64,000 nucleotides of DNA, taken from positions 140,179,173 to 140,243,172 of the forward strand of contig CM063502.1 of the NCBI GenBank assembly GCA_032207245.1. The letters run 5' to 3'. Below, piece by piece: positions 47,301 through 59,532 of this stretch (position 1 is the stretch's first letter; the number at the start of each line of letters is the position of its first letter). The stretch is from Pardosa pseudoannulata (Eukaryota > Arthropoda > Arachnida > Araneae > Lycosidae). Under the pieces are notes generated by a model. It had not been told where the DNA came from. It did no database searches and was given only the letters and a program-made list of their open reading frames with translations. Made by a program: the position numbers and the translations under genes.

Positions 47301-48600
47301 ACATTTAAGAACCTTTCCAGATTGGTTTGATCAAAGTCGGTAATCACATCAACAAAAGAACATGCTAAAGGTATTAGGAAGGTGGAGCATTGTAGGTCAT
47401 TATATGACAATTTCATGGCAATATTTTAAGTACGCCAAAAGTAATTTTCTGTTTTTAATCTTCTTTCTCTAAATTAATTTTAAATAACAATAGTCAGCGA
47501 GCAAAATTAAGTAGGGTCTTTAAATGAAGAATAAATTTCGTTACGTCTTAAATTAACGTTTATTTTTTACGATCATAATGAATATTTACAGATGGCGGAA
47601 CACAAACATAAGCTAAACACAGAAAAAAAACAACATGTATCACAAAGATTACCTTCTTCACACCTTTCTGAGAATAAGTGGGAGATCAACAGAGTAACTG
47701 AATCTCCGTATAAACAAAAGTTTCTTTTTTACTATTAGTATACTGTTGCTTTGCCGTAAAATTTACGTAAGACATGGTCTTCAGATATACAAACAAGCAG
47801 TCCATCAAAATAAAAGAAATTTTGTAGATCAAATGCAGACGTCATAGCTTCTTACATTTGAGGATTTACAAGATTGGAATTGATATTGGAAATCAAAAAT
47901 AAATTAAAAAATTTCGCCTTGTTAGATAGGCAGTGGGTAATTTCCTATCAAACAATTTGGGCAATAATCCAGTCACAAAGATCCTAGTGAAATTTAAAGT
48001 TTTCTTTTCCTGGTATCTCCGTTTAAAACACTGAGATCAGAGTAAAACTGAACTTGTCACCCAGACTAAACATATTTTAAATATGTAAAAGTTTTTAAGG
48101 TCATACCAACACTGGCTCATCATGAAACAATGCTCAATATTTTAGATGCAACAGTGTTCATCAACAAGCATCATAATAAATGTAAGTTATTTCGCCCTTT
48201 CTCTGCTAAACCCATACCATTACCTGTATTCAGAAAACATCCCATTTATTTGTCATGTTTCTCTTATCTGTTTCCGAATATTATGCCAAAGCACATAATT
48301 GTGTTCGATTCAAGAAATTAGTATTCACCTCTTTGCTTTAGAAGGCGAACTGTTAGGTATTTAGGAACACACAGGACTGACAGATTAAGCTCCCAAATCG
48401 GTAATAATATCCAGAATAATGGGATATTTTTTTGAATACTAGATTTAGGTTACAAAGACTCACACAAAGTTATAAATAATTATTTAAGTTTCTTTATTCA
48501 ATAATGATTAGAAATGTGTTTTTTAAAGCTTAAAATCGATTGTTTAAAAGCCACACATTTTTATATTGAATCAGATTACAGATGTTCGTTCGCACTTTAA
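44346..48600. other. AT-rich, no supported gene
   Basis: About 4.2 kb. The 75-codon frame at 45822-46049 (plus) and the 63-codon frame at 48130-48321 (plus) show no domain and sit in ordinary AT-rich DNA. Confidence 0.4.
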
Positions 48601-48607
48601 GTGATTC

Positions 48608-49717
48608 TGATAAAGGAAGTATTTCTTGCAGGGACTAACTAATGAATATACTTAAGAATCAAGGCTATAGGTCAAAATTTTCAAGTAATATTTTTTGTCT
48701 ATAAAATATAATAAAGAAGCATGTATGAGCATACATATTGAATTTCTGTTATAATTATTCCCTTTGTTGTTTCTTTTTTTGTCTCTTGTTCTGTGTATTG
48801 ATATGAGTGTTGTGCAAATAGGCTGTAGACACAAGACACTCTCTCTCTATAGTCATCTACGGGGTATTTTGCAACAGAAACACAATTTAGATTATTTGAT
48901 TTCATGCCTGTGGCAACCAAAAATAAAATTTGAAATAACGTGAATTTACGTCAACAGCATCCATAGATAGAACACGAAATGATGGAAATACACGTTATTT
49001 CACTTACTATTCCCATCTAATTGAAGGACGGGAATTCAAGCCAGTGGAAACCAGAAATAAAATTTGAAATGACGTGAATTCACGTCAACGTTACAAAAGA
49101 TAGTACATGCAATATCTGGAAAAAATTTATTTCTGGAAAAATTTCGAATTTTATAGAGGTTTCTAATTTGTCGATACGTATAATTCCAGTCTTATTGATT
49201 ATTAAATATCTGCCAGCTCAAGAGGAAGATAGATTTTATAAAACATTTTTGTAAATCATCAACTCATTTATGAAATTTTGAACACATATACAAGGAATTA
49301 TATCGCAAGCAATCGTATTATTATTATTATTATTTTGCATTGGATAATAAGAAAAATTAAATATTTTTGTATTTAATTTTTAATTGTGTCCTAAATGTTG
49401 CATTATTACTTAAAATATATTTTGAACTCAGTTAGTATTTTGCTGAGAGAGTGAATAGTTAAATTCAAGAAATGCTTTTATGTTTATACTGTCTTGGAAA
49501 TTTTAGACTCTTCTAATTTTAAATTACGTTCAAAAGTCAAAAGTTGAGATAGATTTGTAAATTTATTTAAATATATCCACGTTATTTTCTCAAGCTGTGT
49601 GATAAAGGGAGTATTTCTTGCAGGGGCTAACTAATGAATGCAGTTAAGAATAAAGGTTATAGGTCGAAATTTTCATGAAAGTAAACTTTTCGTCTAAGTG
49701 CTTTTTGAATTCTGAAT
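48608..49717 (+). repeat. Diverged repeats flanking the 1-kb array
   Basis: GATAAAGG, GTATTTCTTGCAGGG, CTAACTAATGAAT and AAGGYTATAGGTC at 48608-48690 recur at 49611-49680, about 1,003 bp apart, close to the unit length of the array that follows. Within this stretch another pair (AAATAAAATTTGAAAT, then ACGTGAATT) recurs at 134-bp spacing (48921 and 49055). The second copy has a perfect palindrome ACGTGAATTCACGT (about 49073-49086). The overlapping short minus-strand frames are not supported. Confidence 0.7.
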
Positions 49718-49966
49718 TTAACATTAACACACCTGCATTTAATATATTAGCACATTTCTTTGACCAATGTTTCACCATTTTAATGATGAAGAAAAGCTTG
49801 GTAAAATTTTGTATAAATCTATGAAGCATTAACTCACAAGAAACATTAAAAAATAATAATAAATATAATAACTACTGAATTTTAAAATAATATTACTTAA
49901 TGAATTGAAATCATTAATTTATATGTATTTCATTGTATATGTATACAAAGTTTGAAAACAACCGAG

Positions 49967-50122
49967 AATAATCAAAACAGGATCCACAGGGACTTTATAA
50001 AAGACCTATCTAAAATTTTACATTATTTACCATCTAGAAATAGTGATACAATCGTAATTTTTATCTCAAAAGTTAACAATTTAGATAAACATTTTGGAAC
50101 ATCCACAGTCTCTTTAAATTAA
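49967..50122 (+). other. Conserved small frame a, unit 1
   Basis: A 51-codon frame that reads NNQNRIHRDFIKDLSKILHY and onward, ending SLN-stop. The equivalent frames are 50977-51132 in unit 2, where it extends upstream to an ATG at 50944 for 62 residues, and 51974-52129 in unit 3. All three are the same length. No domain is recognised, and in units 1 and 3 no ATG leads it. Because the units are very similar, openness alone is weak evidence for coding. Confidence 0.3.
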
Positions 50123-50219
50123 TTAACTTTTTAATTTAAATTTTTTTTCTAGTCTTAAATTTCGAATTTTATAAATTAATAAATACCATATTATTTTGTA
50201 ATTAAAGTACAACATTTAG

Positions 50220-50405
50220 CTAAAAATCATAAGAAAGTATTACAAATTCAGCATCAGGATACAAACCTGTACAAATTATGAACAAAATAAGAAGTACCGT
50301 GTAAGCCTAAAAAATGCAGGTTTGAAAAAAAGAGATTTCCAAAACAAAAGATGGAAACGGATTGTAAAAGAAATAAAATCTAAAGGCGAAAGTAGAAAAA
50401 AGTAA
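50220..50405 (+). other. Conserved small frame b, unit 1
   Basis: A 61-codon stop-to-stop frame without ATG. The product is basic and lysine-rich (RVSLKNAGLKKRDFQNKRWK, then RIVKEIKS). It is open in unit 2 (51227-51403, 58 codons) and unit 3 (52226-52411, 61 codons). Unit 2 lacks exactly nine bases compared with the others, an in-frame loss of three codons. Function unknown. A basic product also follows simply from AAA/AAG-rich DNA. Confidence 0.3.
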
Positions 50406-52734
50406 TACGCAAAAATTCATAGAAAAAAAGAAAAGTTCATTCTTTCAGGTTTTGATTAAGAAGAAAAATAGGGAATGTGAAAAGAACATACAGAAAAAAA
50501 TGATAGAAATTTGACGCATAAAATAAATAATGGATCCCAAAAGGAGCTGTAATAATTATTATATGTGTTAAAAATCATGTAAGTATCTAAATTATAAAAA
50601 GATAAAGCAAGTTAACAGACTAAGATGATGCATTGGGTTTAGGATATTTAATTCTTGTCAAACGTTGCATGAAATTAAAATCCTTAGAGCAGGTATTGGA
50701 ATGCAAAACTAAATTCTAAAGGGTGGAATTTAACATTAACACATCGACAACTAATATATTAGCACATTTCTTTGACCACTGTTTCACCATTTTAATGATA
50801 AAGAAATGTTTGGTAAGATTTTGTATAAATATATGAAGCATTAACTCACAAGAAACATTTAAAAATAATAAAAAAATAATAACTACTGAATTTTAAAATA
50901 ATATTACTTAATGAATTGAAATCATTAATTTAGTTGTATTTCAATGTATATGCATACAAAGTTTGACAACAACAGAAATAATCAAAACAGGATCCACAGA
51001 GACTGTATAAAAGACCGAGCTCAAATTTTACATTATTTACTTTCTAGAAATAATGATACAATCGTAATTTTTATCGCAAAAGTTGACAATTCAGAGAAAC
51101 ATTTTGGAACATTCACCATCTCTTTAAGATAATTCACTTCTTTCATTTAAATCTTTTTATCTCAGATTTAAAATTTTAGAAATAAATAAATACCATATTA
51201 TTTTGTAATTTCAGTACAAGATTTAGCTAAAAATTATAAGAAATTATTACAAATTCATACAAACCTGTAGAGATTATGAACAAAATAACAAGTACCGTGT
51301 AAGCCTAAAAAATGCAGGTTTGAAAAAAAGAGATTTCCAAAACAAAAGATGGAAACGGATTGTAAAAGAAATAAAATCTGAAGGCGAAAGTAGAAAAAAG
51401 TAATACGCAAAAATTCATAGAAAAAAAGAAAAGTTCATTCTTTCAGGTTTTGATCAAGAAGAAAAATAGGGAATGTGAAAAGAACATACGGAAAAAAAAT
51501 GATAGAAATTTGACGCATAAAATAAATAATGGATCCCAAAAGGAGCTGTAATAATTTTTATGTGTTTAAAATCCTGTACATATCTAAATTATAAAAAGAT
51601 AAAGCAAGTTAACAGACTAAGATGATGCATTGGGTTTAGGATATTTAATTCTTGTCAAACGTTGCATGAAATTAAAATCCTTAGAGCAGGTATTGGAATG
51701 CAAAACTAAATTCTAAAGGGTGGAATTTAACATTAACACATCAGCAACTAATATATTAGCACATTCCTTGACCAATGTTTCACCATTTTAATGATAAAGA
51801 AATGTTTGGTAAAATTTTGTATAAATATATGAAGCATTAACTCACAAGAAATATTTAAAAATAATAAAAAAATAATAACTACTGAATTTTAAAATAATAT
51901 TACTTAATGAATTGAAATCATTAATTTAGTTGTATTTCATTGTATATGTATACAAAGTTCGACAACAACCGAGAATAATCAAAACAGGATCCACAGGGAC
52001 TTTATAAAAGACCTATCTAAAATTTTACATTATTTACCCTCTAGAAATAGTGATACAATCGTAATTTTTATCGCAAAAGTTAACAATTTAGAGAAACATT
52101 CTGGAACATCCACAGTCTCTTTAAATTAATTAACTTTTTAATTTAAATTTTTTTCTAGTCTTAAATTTAGAATTTTATAAATTAATAAATACCATATTAT
52201 TTTGTAATTTAAGTACAACATTTAGCTGAAAATCATAAGAAAGTATTACAAATTCAGCATCAGGATACAAACCTGTACAAATTACGAACAAAATAAGAAG
52301 CACCGTGTAAGCCTAAAAAATGCAGATTTGAAAAAAAGAGATTTCCAAAACAAAAGATGGAAACGGATTGTAAAAGAAATAAAATCTGAAGGCGAAAGTA
52401 GAAAAAAGTAATACGCAAAAATTCATAGAAAAAAAGAAAAGTTCATTCTTTCAGGTTTTGATCAAGAAGAAAAATAGGGAATGTGAAAAGAACATACAGA
52501 AAAAAATGATAGAAATTTGACGCATAAAATAAATAATGGATCCCAAAAGGAGCTTTAATAATTTTTATATGTGTTTAAAATCATGTAAATATCTAAATTA
52601 TAAAAAGATAAAGCAAGTTAACAGACTAAGATGATGCATTGGGTTTAGGACATTTAATTCTTATCAAACGTTGCATGAAATTAAAATCCTTAGAGTAGCT
52701 ATTGGAATGCAAAACTGAATTCTAAAGGGTGGAA

Positions 52735-53226
52735 ACTAATACCTATTTTATAAAATATTTAACAAGTTATTGTGAAAAAACACAATTAAAATAATTATTC
52801 AAATAATAAATCTAATATAAATCCTAAAGAGGATCAAAGACAAGAGAGTGTAATTTATTATAATAGGAACTGAAAGCGATCGAAAAAACGTTGGAAAGGG
52901 TCTTAAATGCATAAAATGGGGAAAATATTAAGAAGCAAGTTAACAGAATATTTAATTCTTATCAATCGTTGCATGAAATAAAAATCCTTAGAGCAACTAT
53001 TGGAATGCAAAACTAAATTCTAAAGGGGGGGAAACTAATACCTATTTCATAAAATATTTAACAAGTTACTTCGAAAAACAAAATTAAAATAATTATTCGA
53101 ATTATAAAACTAATGTAAATCCTAAAGAGGATCATAGACAAGAGAGTGTAATTTATTATAACAGGAACTGAAAGCAATTGAAAAAACGTTGGAAAGAGTC
53201 TTAAATGCATAAAATGGGGAAAATAT
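52735..53226 (+). repeat. 299-bp tandem repeat, two copies
   Basis: ACTAATACCTATTT starts copies at 52735 and 53034. Both run through CCTAAAGAGGATCA, GACAAGAGAGTGTAATTTAT, AAAAAACGTTGGAAAG and GCATAAAATGGGGAAAATAT. Copy 1 also contains a piece of the 1-kb unit's end (CGTTGCATGAAATAAAAATC, TATTGGAATGCAAAACT), so the two arrays are fused. Copy 2 is incomplete. Confidence 0.9.
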
Positions 53227-53289
53227 TAGCTAATAGTTAAAAATATTAAAACTAAATTAAATATTAAAGTTTTGTCATATAAAAGAGGT

Positions 53290-53960
53290 GGAACATGTTC
53301 AGAAAGCTATAGAGATCACATTTTATTTTTTCTTCCGAGTAATTATTGATAACCTAGCTCCAATAAAAGATTCAAAGTTTAACAAAGTCAAGAGCATGCT
53401 ATTGTTGGCCGAGTTAAATTATAAACAATGAAGAGAAAAAGAATGGTTTTAGGCATGAAGCCTATATTTTAAAGAACAAAATTGGAAGTTAAAGATTTAT
53501 GATTAAAAGCAATCATAGCTTGTGATAGCTAATAGATAAAATTACAACAATATGTCCAAAAACAAGTGCAACAAATATTAGTCTTAAAACATTACTTTGA
53601 ATTGAATTACGAATTGCATTACAAATGGAATTAAAAAGTATTACAATTAAGTAAGGTAAAATTCTACGTACTAGAAAACCGAAATATGTTCAGAGAACTA
53701 TAGAGAGCATATTTTACCTTTTCTTACGAGTAGTAATCAATAGACTTAGCTCCGTTAAGAGATTAAATGTTTAAGTTTCTTAACAAAGTTAAGAGCAATG
53801 TTATTGGTGACAGAGTTAATTGAGAAAGAATGCAGGGAAAGAGAATGGTTTTAGGCATAAAATCAATATTTTAAAGAAGAAGAGAGGAAGTTAAACAAGA
53901 TTTATGATGGTGAAAGGCTGTACAAAAACAATCATAGCTTCTCATAGGTAATGGAGACTT
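53290..53960 (+). repeat. Diverged tandem repeat, about 401 bp, two copies
   Basis: ATGTTCAGAAAGCTATAGAG at 53295 and ATGTTCAGAGAACTATAGAG at 53696 begin two diverged copies. They share TAGCTCCR, TAACAAAGT, AAGAATGGTTTTAGGCAT or its variant, and CAATCATAGCTT. Older than the 1-kb array next to it. Confidence 0.8.
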
Positions 53961-54163
53961 CATAGCGTGAAAACTTCAATTAGAGTTTTCCCGGTATAAC
54001 TGTTTAACAGAAACTAACAGTGCAACTAATGTTATTATGAAATGTTTATTTAATACTTTGAATGAAGATTTTATCATTACAGTTGAACTTAAAAGTTTAG
54101 AACAATTTAAATACATTTTTTATTACTAAGAAGCAAAAAGTTAACACAGACATATATACATAC

Positions 54164-54263
<100 letters not shown>

Positions 54264-54898
54264 GGCGTAACTTGGCAGTTTCAACTGGGGGGGCAAAAGG
54301 TTTCAATAATGAATATCCGATAATCCTAATACGGTAATATTTAACCCTTTTTTAACAATTATTTTTGTTATTGTTTATTTAGTTATAATGGGAAAATCTT
54401 AAAAAACGTGAAAAATCATTGCAAATCACAAAATATGATGGTTCTTTTCATTTATTCGTCAGAAAAATACTCTGTTTCTTTAAGCTTGCAAACATATCTG
54501 TCGCCATCGAAGGGAGGTAAGATTAAACGTTAAATACTCAGTAAATCAAATAAGTAAAAATAAAATTGAAAGGAGTGAAATTAAATTAAGCTGGTTTTAT
54601 AAAATTTAAACACAAATTGATTTTTTCCAAATATATAGACTTAATTTATTTTCTTGAATGCATAATGCTACATATTTATGTCAAATAATTTGTCTTCATT
54701 TCTTCCTTCAATCAAACACACATTATGATTATAATGTATGTAATGTTTTACTTTTCGAATGCATTTAAATATCAGTTAGTCGTTCACAAATGTAACAATA
54801 ATATTTAGATTTCAGAATATTTTGAAGTTCTTACATATTATAAAACTAATAGTTAGGAATATTTGAAATTACAACATGGATATTTTTGTGCACATTTG

Positions 54899-55060
54899 GA
54901 GTTTGGTTTGGTTTTGAAGCGTTACGGTCTACTGTTTTGCTAACCAGGACTGGTGATATCGGCACTTACTGCTTAAAGCCGATTTCTAACGGCTACGAAC
55001 ATCCATAGCATCAGCGGGATTCGAACCCGAGAATTCTAGTACTGAAGATCAGCACTCCGC
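54899..55060 (-). repeat. SINE-A copy, minus strand
   Basis: The plus strand shows GTTTGGTTTGG (tail complement), GCGTTACGGTCTACTGTTTTGC, CTGCTTAAAGCCGATTTC and AACGGCTACGAACATCCAT (body), and GGGATTCGAACCCG (B-box complement). The head end is cut or diverged after GCACTCCGC. Confidence 0.85.
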
Positions 55061-56150
55061 CCGGTACTCTGGTATTTAATGAATAACGATGATCATTCGA
55101 ATTACAGTAAAATTATCCCATAATAACATGGGTGTTCCCCATTGTAGTAATAATTGTCCCTATTTGGGTGGGCGATAATTTATTGTTTTGAGGCACCTTT
55201 GGGTACAATTTTAGCCAATTCTGGTGTATATAAAGCGCCAAAAATGGTTGTTTAAATCAGATCTAATGATACTCTTTTGAATGACACTTAAATCGTTCCA
55301 ATATTCTAATGTGTGTGTATTATTTGGGGGGGGGTAATTTTATGATTCTGGACACATTTGAGGTTGATTTTGGTGCATTTTCGGTGTTGATTAAACTTTA
55401 AAAATGGTTGGTAGAATCTGATCTAATGACGCTTTTTCGAATGATATATATCGTTCATGTTTATAAGATCATTTAAAAAAATCCATAAAGTTATCATCCC
55501 CCCTTACAGTTTTTTAATCATTTCTTTTAACTGGTCATTGATATGTTGATCAAATCTGATCAAATTAATGACGTACTTTGAAATGCTAGCTTCCGTCATA
55601 GGGGGAGGGAATAACTTTATTTGGGTATATTTTCTGTTACATTTAAACCTTAAATTGACATTACTGTCAAACTTTTCAAAAAATTTTATAGATAATTAAA
55701 TAAATTTATCGACTTTGTAAATGTAACTGTTAAAGTAGTCTCAAAATTCCTGAATTTTTTAATAAAATAAAATCAATTTTCATTTCGGTAAAAGAATGTT
55801 TATTTTATTATAACATGTATAATTTCTTTTATAACTGAATTCCCAAAAAAGTATTATTTTCATACTCATTCTGCATTTATTATTATTTGATTTACAGCTC
55901 AATAATTTATCTGTTAGATCCTGACTTGAAAGTACTTCTTCTAATTCATCTAAATTAGTTAGAGTATTTCGAATTTCCATATCTAATTTGAATATCTGAT
56001 TACTTTTTACGTTGTTCTTAAATTTGTATTAAAGCATTATTTATAACCTTTGACTCAAAAGGTTGCATTATCGTATTCTATATTTTCCTTAGTAAACTTC
56101 TAATTGTTTCCCTTTTTCTAATTAATTTATTTAGCATCATGGGTATAATT
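55061..56150. other. AT-rich with degenerate internal repeats
   Basis: AAAATGGTTG, then ATCTAATGA, ACTCTTTTGAATGA and ATCGTTC at about 55241-55297, recurs in diverged form at 55398-55455, and a weaker third trace may lie near 55550-55590. Short G tracts occur near 55325. The 66-codon minus-strand frame (55780-55980) has no recognisable domain. Confidence 0.45.
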
Positions 56151-57257
56151 TAGGAGGAGCAGGGTGGGGGGCAAATTATTTATATGGTCAACAGATGTAC
56201 CTACAAACTTACTCTGAAACAGGAAAATTTAGAAAAAAAATCCCAAAAGTGCACTTTTATGATATACAGTTTTAATGAGCAACCGCCCCCATACACACAC
56301 CTACAAATTAGAGACTTATTTTACAAAAAACACTAAAAACATTTTGAAATTTGAAAATTAAAAGAGAAAACTTTCTTGTAATATAAGAAGGAAACTTGGG
56401 TGAAAACTTGGTCTCATTTATTTAAATGAGAACTTCCAACCCTTGCATAGTCATATTTTCAGGATGGGTTTTAATAAACAACTATCCAAGGGACATGGCA
56501 AAATACGTAACATAGATTCACAATCACATAAGACGATAAAACAAAACAATTCCGTAGCCAGAAATTATTTTCATAGGGGGACCAGGGGAAAAACACTGTT
56601 TTTTTTAATAATACTTCAGTAAAACTACAGGTTTTGTTGTGCATGTATACTCCTAATAAGTAATGATTATCATAACACAAATGTAGTTTTACAATAGAAA
56701 AAAATGATATAGTGAACAATTTTAAAGGTTTGGAATGTTAAGTATTTGCTCAATGGATTTATAAATAAAATAAACATTGAAAAGATATAAACTATACATG
56801 ACATTAAATTCTAATTTTAAAAACAGAAGTATAACTGAAGAAAAAGCCTAAGTTTGACAGAAAATGAACAAGTTCAATTTTTTTACCTTATATTATAAGT
56901 ATGCTCACCTCGGATACTTGCAAAAAATTTTCCCAATTTCTTCTGGTTGTCTCTATTTATAAAGTGATGAATTAGAGTAGTAGTCAATGTGCTCTCACTA
57001 TTCGAATACTGTTTAACTCATCAAAGTCATTATGACAACATTCCGGTCAGAAAAAGTCCCCAGCTTTATATGTGAATAGCACAATAAATGACCGAAAAGA
57101 AATATTCTTTTTACCCGCAAGCGTTCCTAAAACCAATTTCCTACTCCCTATATGTGGAAGGTCCTGGTGGTTGTTGCTTTTTACCTGTAGTAACGTCTGG
57201 AAGGACTGACTAAACCAACCCTATACTTTGCTAACTATTCTACCCAGCTAGATATCT
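56151..57257. other. AT-rich, scattered G tracts, no gene
   Basis: Short G-rich strings (GGAGGAGCAGGGTGGGGGGC near 56152, ATAGGGGGACCAGGGG near 56573) recall the edge sequences at 58600-58690 and may be pieces of the same repeat type. The 82-codon minus frame at 56471-56719 is not supported. Confidence 0.35.
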
Positions 57258-57461
57258 AAATGAATTCAGTGCCGAGCGCTGGCCGAATGGTTAGGGTGCT
57301 GACCTTCGGTACCAGTGTTCATGGTTTCGAATCTCACTTTGGCATGGATGTTCGTAGCCGTTCGGAATCGGCTTTAAGCGTAGGTCCCGGTCTCATTAGC
57401 CCTCGTGTTGCAAAAAAGTAGACCGTAGCACTCCAAACCAAATCAAACCAAATGATTTCTG
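57258..57461 (+). repeat. SINE-A full-length copy, probable TSD
   Basis: The best representative of the family. The head is GCCGAGCGCTGGCCGAATGG with TTCGGTACCAGTGTTC and B box GGTTTCGAATCTC. The body is GGCATGGATGTTCGTAGCCG, then TTCGGAATCGGCTTTAAGCG and CCGGTCTCATTAGCCCTCG. The tail has TTGCAAAAAAGTAGACCGTA and AAACCAAATCAAACC. AAATGAATTCAG (57258-57269) and AAATGATTTCTG (57450-57461) match at 10 of 12 and may be an aged target duplication. Confidence 0.9.
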
Positions 57462-58260
57462 CTTCTGAATATTAATCCCCTGAATACTCCTGACTATGTC
57501 CTTCAAACAAGAAATCTGTTGGAGAATCTTGAAGTTTCTTAAGAATCATGCTAATTCCTTTTTCGATGGCATGTGATTATTCCTGAAAAAAGATCTTTAA
57601 AAAAGTCGAGAAGCATACAGTTATTCGAGTACCTATACTTGCTTTAAAATTTTCTATGCATATACAAACACACAAAAAGTAAAACTAAAGAAAAAATATT
57701 AAAAGTACTCACTAATTTGCACGATATTTGCCAACGGAACTATACACTGCAATCTAACAATTTTAAATACTATCCAAGTTGGAAATCTGAAATAGTCAAG
57801 GGCGGACAGTATCGTTTCAATATGCAACTACTTAGTCACTTACACGAATGATGGGTTAGCAGGATTCCCTGGCCTTCCGCCTAGTTAAATTTGTCACTTA
57901 AAATTTTATTATATAAATCGTTCGTTAGGCTGATAATGAACTAGGTACGGTGAGAGATTTGTATGAATTCCTTATGCTTACAACTTTTGGATTGTTAGTC
58001 TTTTCCAGTTTAAGATTATATGACACTTATTTAATGGCTTGGTTAGAATAGTAATTAGCCCAGTCATGCAAACGATCCCACGAAGAGTAGAGTTTAAGGG
58101 GCAATACTTATGCCGACCAGATGTTCAATTCCCTTTTCAAGAAAAAAAACTCGTTTAGAGACTAATGACTGAATTCTATGCTCACCCCAGACCATATTGT
58201 GTCCATTTATCTCCCTTAGGGGCCATTTCTTTCACTCGAGGTGTCCATGTTTATATATGA
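57462..58260. other. AT-rich, no gene
   Basis: One string (GAGTACCTATACTTGCTTTA near 57628) is shared with the 165-bp repeat that follows, so the repeat had at least three occurrences. Confidence 0.4.
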
Positions 58261-58300
58261 CTCTCCTGTAAAGGTCTGTATTGTAAATAAAATACAATTA

Positions 58301-58650
58301 CCTATACTTGCTTTAAAAAATTCGCAGGGTAGAACGGTAACAGTAATTATTATAAATATTAACCATACTACTAAAAACAGAATAATTTCAAAATTCATTA
58401 AAATGTCGACTCAAAAATTTAATATACCAGAAAAATCTAGAGGGGCAAAACTACAAGTTCGAGTACCTATACTTCCTTTAAAAAATTCACAGGAAAGGAT
58501 GATAACCGTAATTAGAATACACCTTAAACATACTGAAAAAACAGAATAATTTCAAAATTCAGTAAAACGTCGAATCAAAAATTTCATTTATGGATGGAAC
58601 CCTAAAATTCTGGAGGGGCAAAACTATAAGTTTGCCCCTCCTCTAAAAAT
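58301..58650 (+). repeat. 165-bp direct repeat with GGGGCAAA motifs
   Basis: CCTATACTTGCTTTAAAAAA at 58301 recurs as CCTATACTTCCTTTAAAAAA at 58466. Both copies continue through ACAGAATAATTTCAAAATTC and a GAGGGGCAAAACTA block. The spacing equals 55 codons, so the 102-codon plus frame (58241-58549) reads the same frame in both copies. The repeated peptide (PILALKNSQ and PILPLKNSQ) is a consequence of the DNA repeat and not evidence for a gene. Confidence 0.8.
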
Positions 58651-58690
58651 TCTGGGGGGGCAATTGCCCCCCCTTGCCCCCCCTAAATTA
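58611..58690. repeat. G/C-tract palindromes at a repeat edge
   Basis: GGAGGGGCAAA pairs perfectly with TTTGCCCCTCC across an 8-base loop (58611-58640). Just after it GGGGGGGCAATTGCCCCCCC is a perfect 20-base palindrome. The segment then runs through C tracts to TTACGCCCATG at the (TA)n tract. Confidence 0.9.
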
Positions 58691-58695
58691 CGCCC

Positions 58696-58990
<295 letters not shown>

Positions 58991-59089
58991 TAGTGCTAAG
59001 AAGGGATATCGATGTTCAATTATATACTTTTAGAAAGCATTATCAAATTTTTTACTCCTAATACTTGGACAATATTTTGGCGGTATCCT

Positions 59090-59532
59090 CTATATAATAA
59101 TAACCTAAGTCATCTGTCCATCCGTCCTGGAATTTATGATAAGTTGGACTTGGAATGGATAGAGGCATCCATATTGGATTCTTGATGAGTAATGGTCAAC
59201 AAAATTCAAAGCGAGTAACGTTTGTCTTTTTCTAATCTATCGATCCGATTCTAAAATAAATTGGTATAAATAAGCTTCATATCACAACGAAAAATACTGT
59301 AGTCTTTAAAATGTTCGAAATCCACCCCTTCCTCCCTTTTCGAGCGCTTACTGCCATTATTTCAAGCCCTATTTTCCCCGGTTAAGAGAATGCGATTAAA
59401 TTTATCAATTATCACACAATAAATAGGAAAAAATAACATTTTTTTCTAGCATTATGACGTTATTTCTTTAACTTCTCATTTAATCATTTTTTATTTTAAA
59501 TTATTTAAATATCATCTGCATTCTTTTCATAT
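59090..59532 (-). repeat. Dispersed repeat family B, minus-strand copy
   Basis: The minus strand of 59318-59532 reads AACGTCATAATGCTAGAAAA, then TTTCCTATTTATTGTGTGAT, CTTAACCGGGGAAAATAG and GGAAGGGGTGGATTTCGAA. These are collinear with about 40410-40745. Towards 59090 the minus strand ends GACGGATGGACAGATGACTT, then TATTATATAGAGG, which parallels the ACAGACAG and TATATATAG end of the other copy. The part between is diverged. Confidence 0.65.

Larger units (their letters stand above)
49718..52732 (+). repeat. Tandem triplication of a unit of about 1 kb
   Basis: TTTAACATTAACACA starts units at 49718, 50729 and 51726 (spacings 1,011 and 997 bp). The units are very similar over their full length, with small indels and substitutions. 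The last ends near 52732 at AAATTCTAAAGGGTGG or its variant. Each unit carries two short frames open in all three copies: frame a (51 codons from the shared AATAATCAAAACAGG to the stop) and frame b (58-61 codons, purine-rich DNA). No transposon signature is visible. It is either a satellite-like array or an amplified fragment of an unknown gene or element. Confidence 0.92.

Noticed and set aside
49718..52732. CRISPR array
   Set aside because: The repeat unit is about 1 kb with no short repeats and spacers, and the genome is animal-like.
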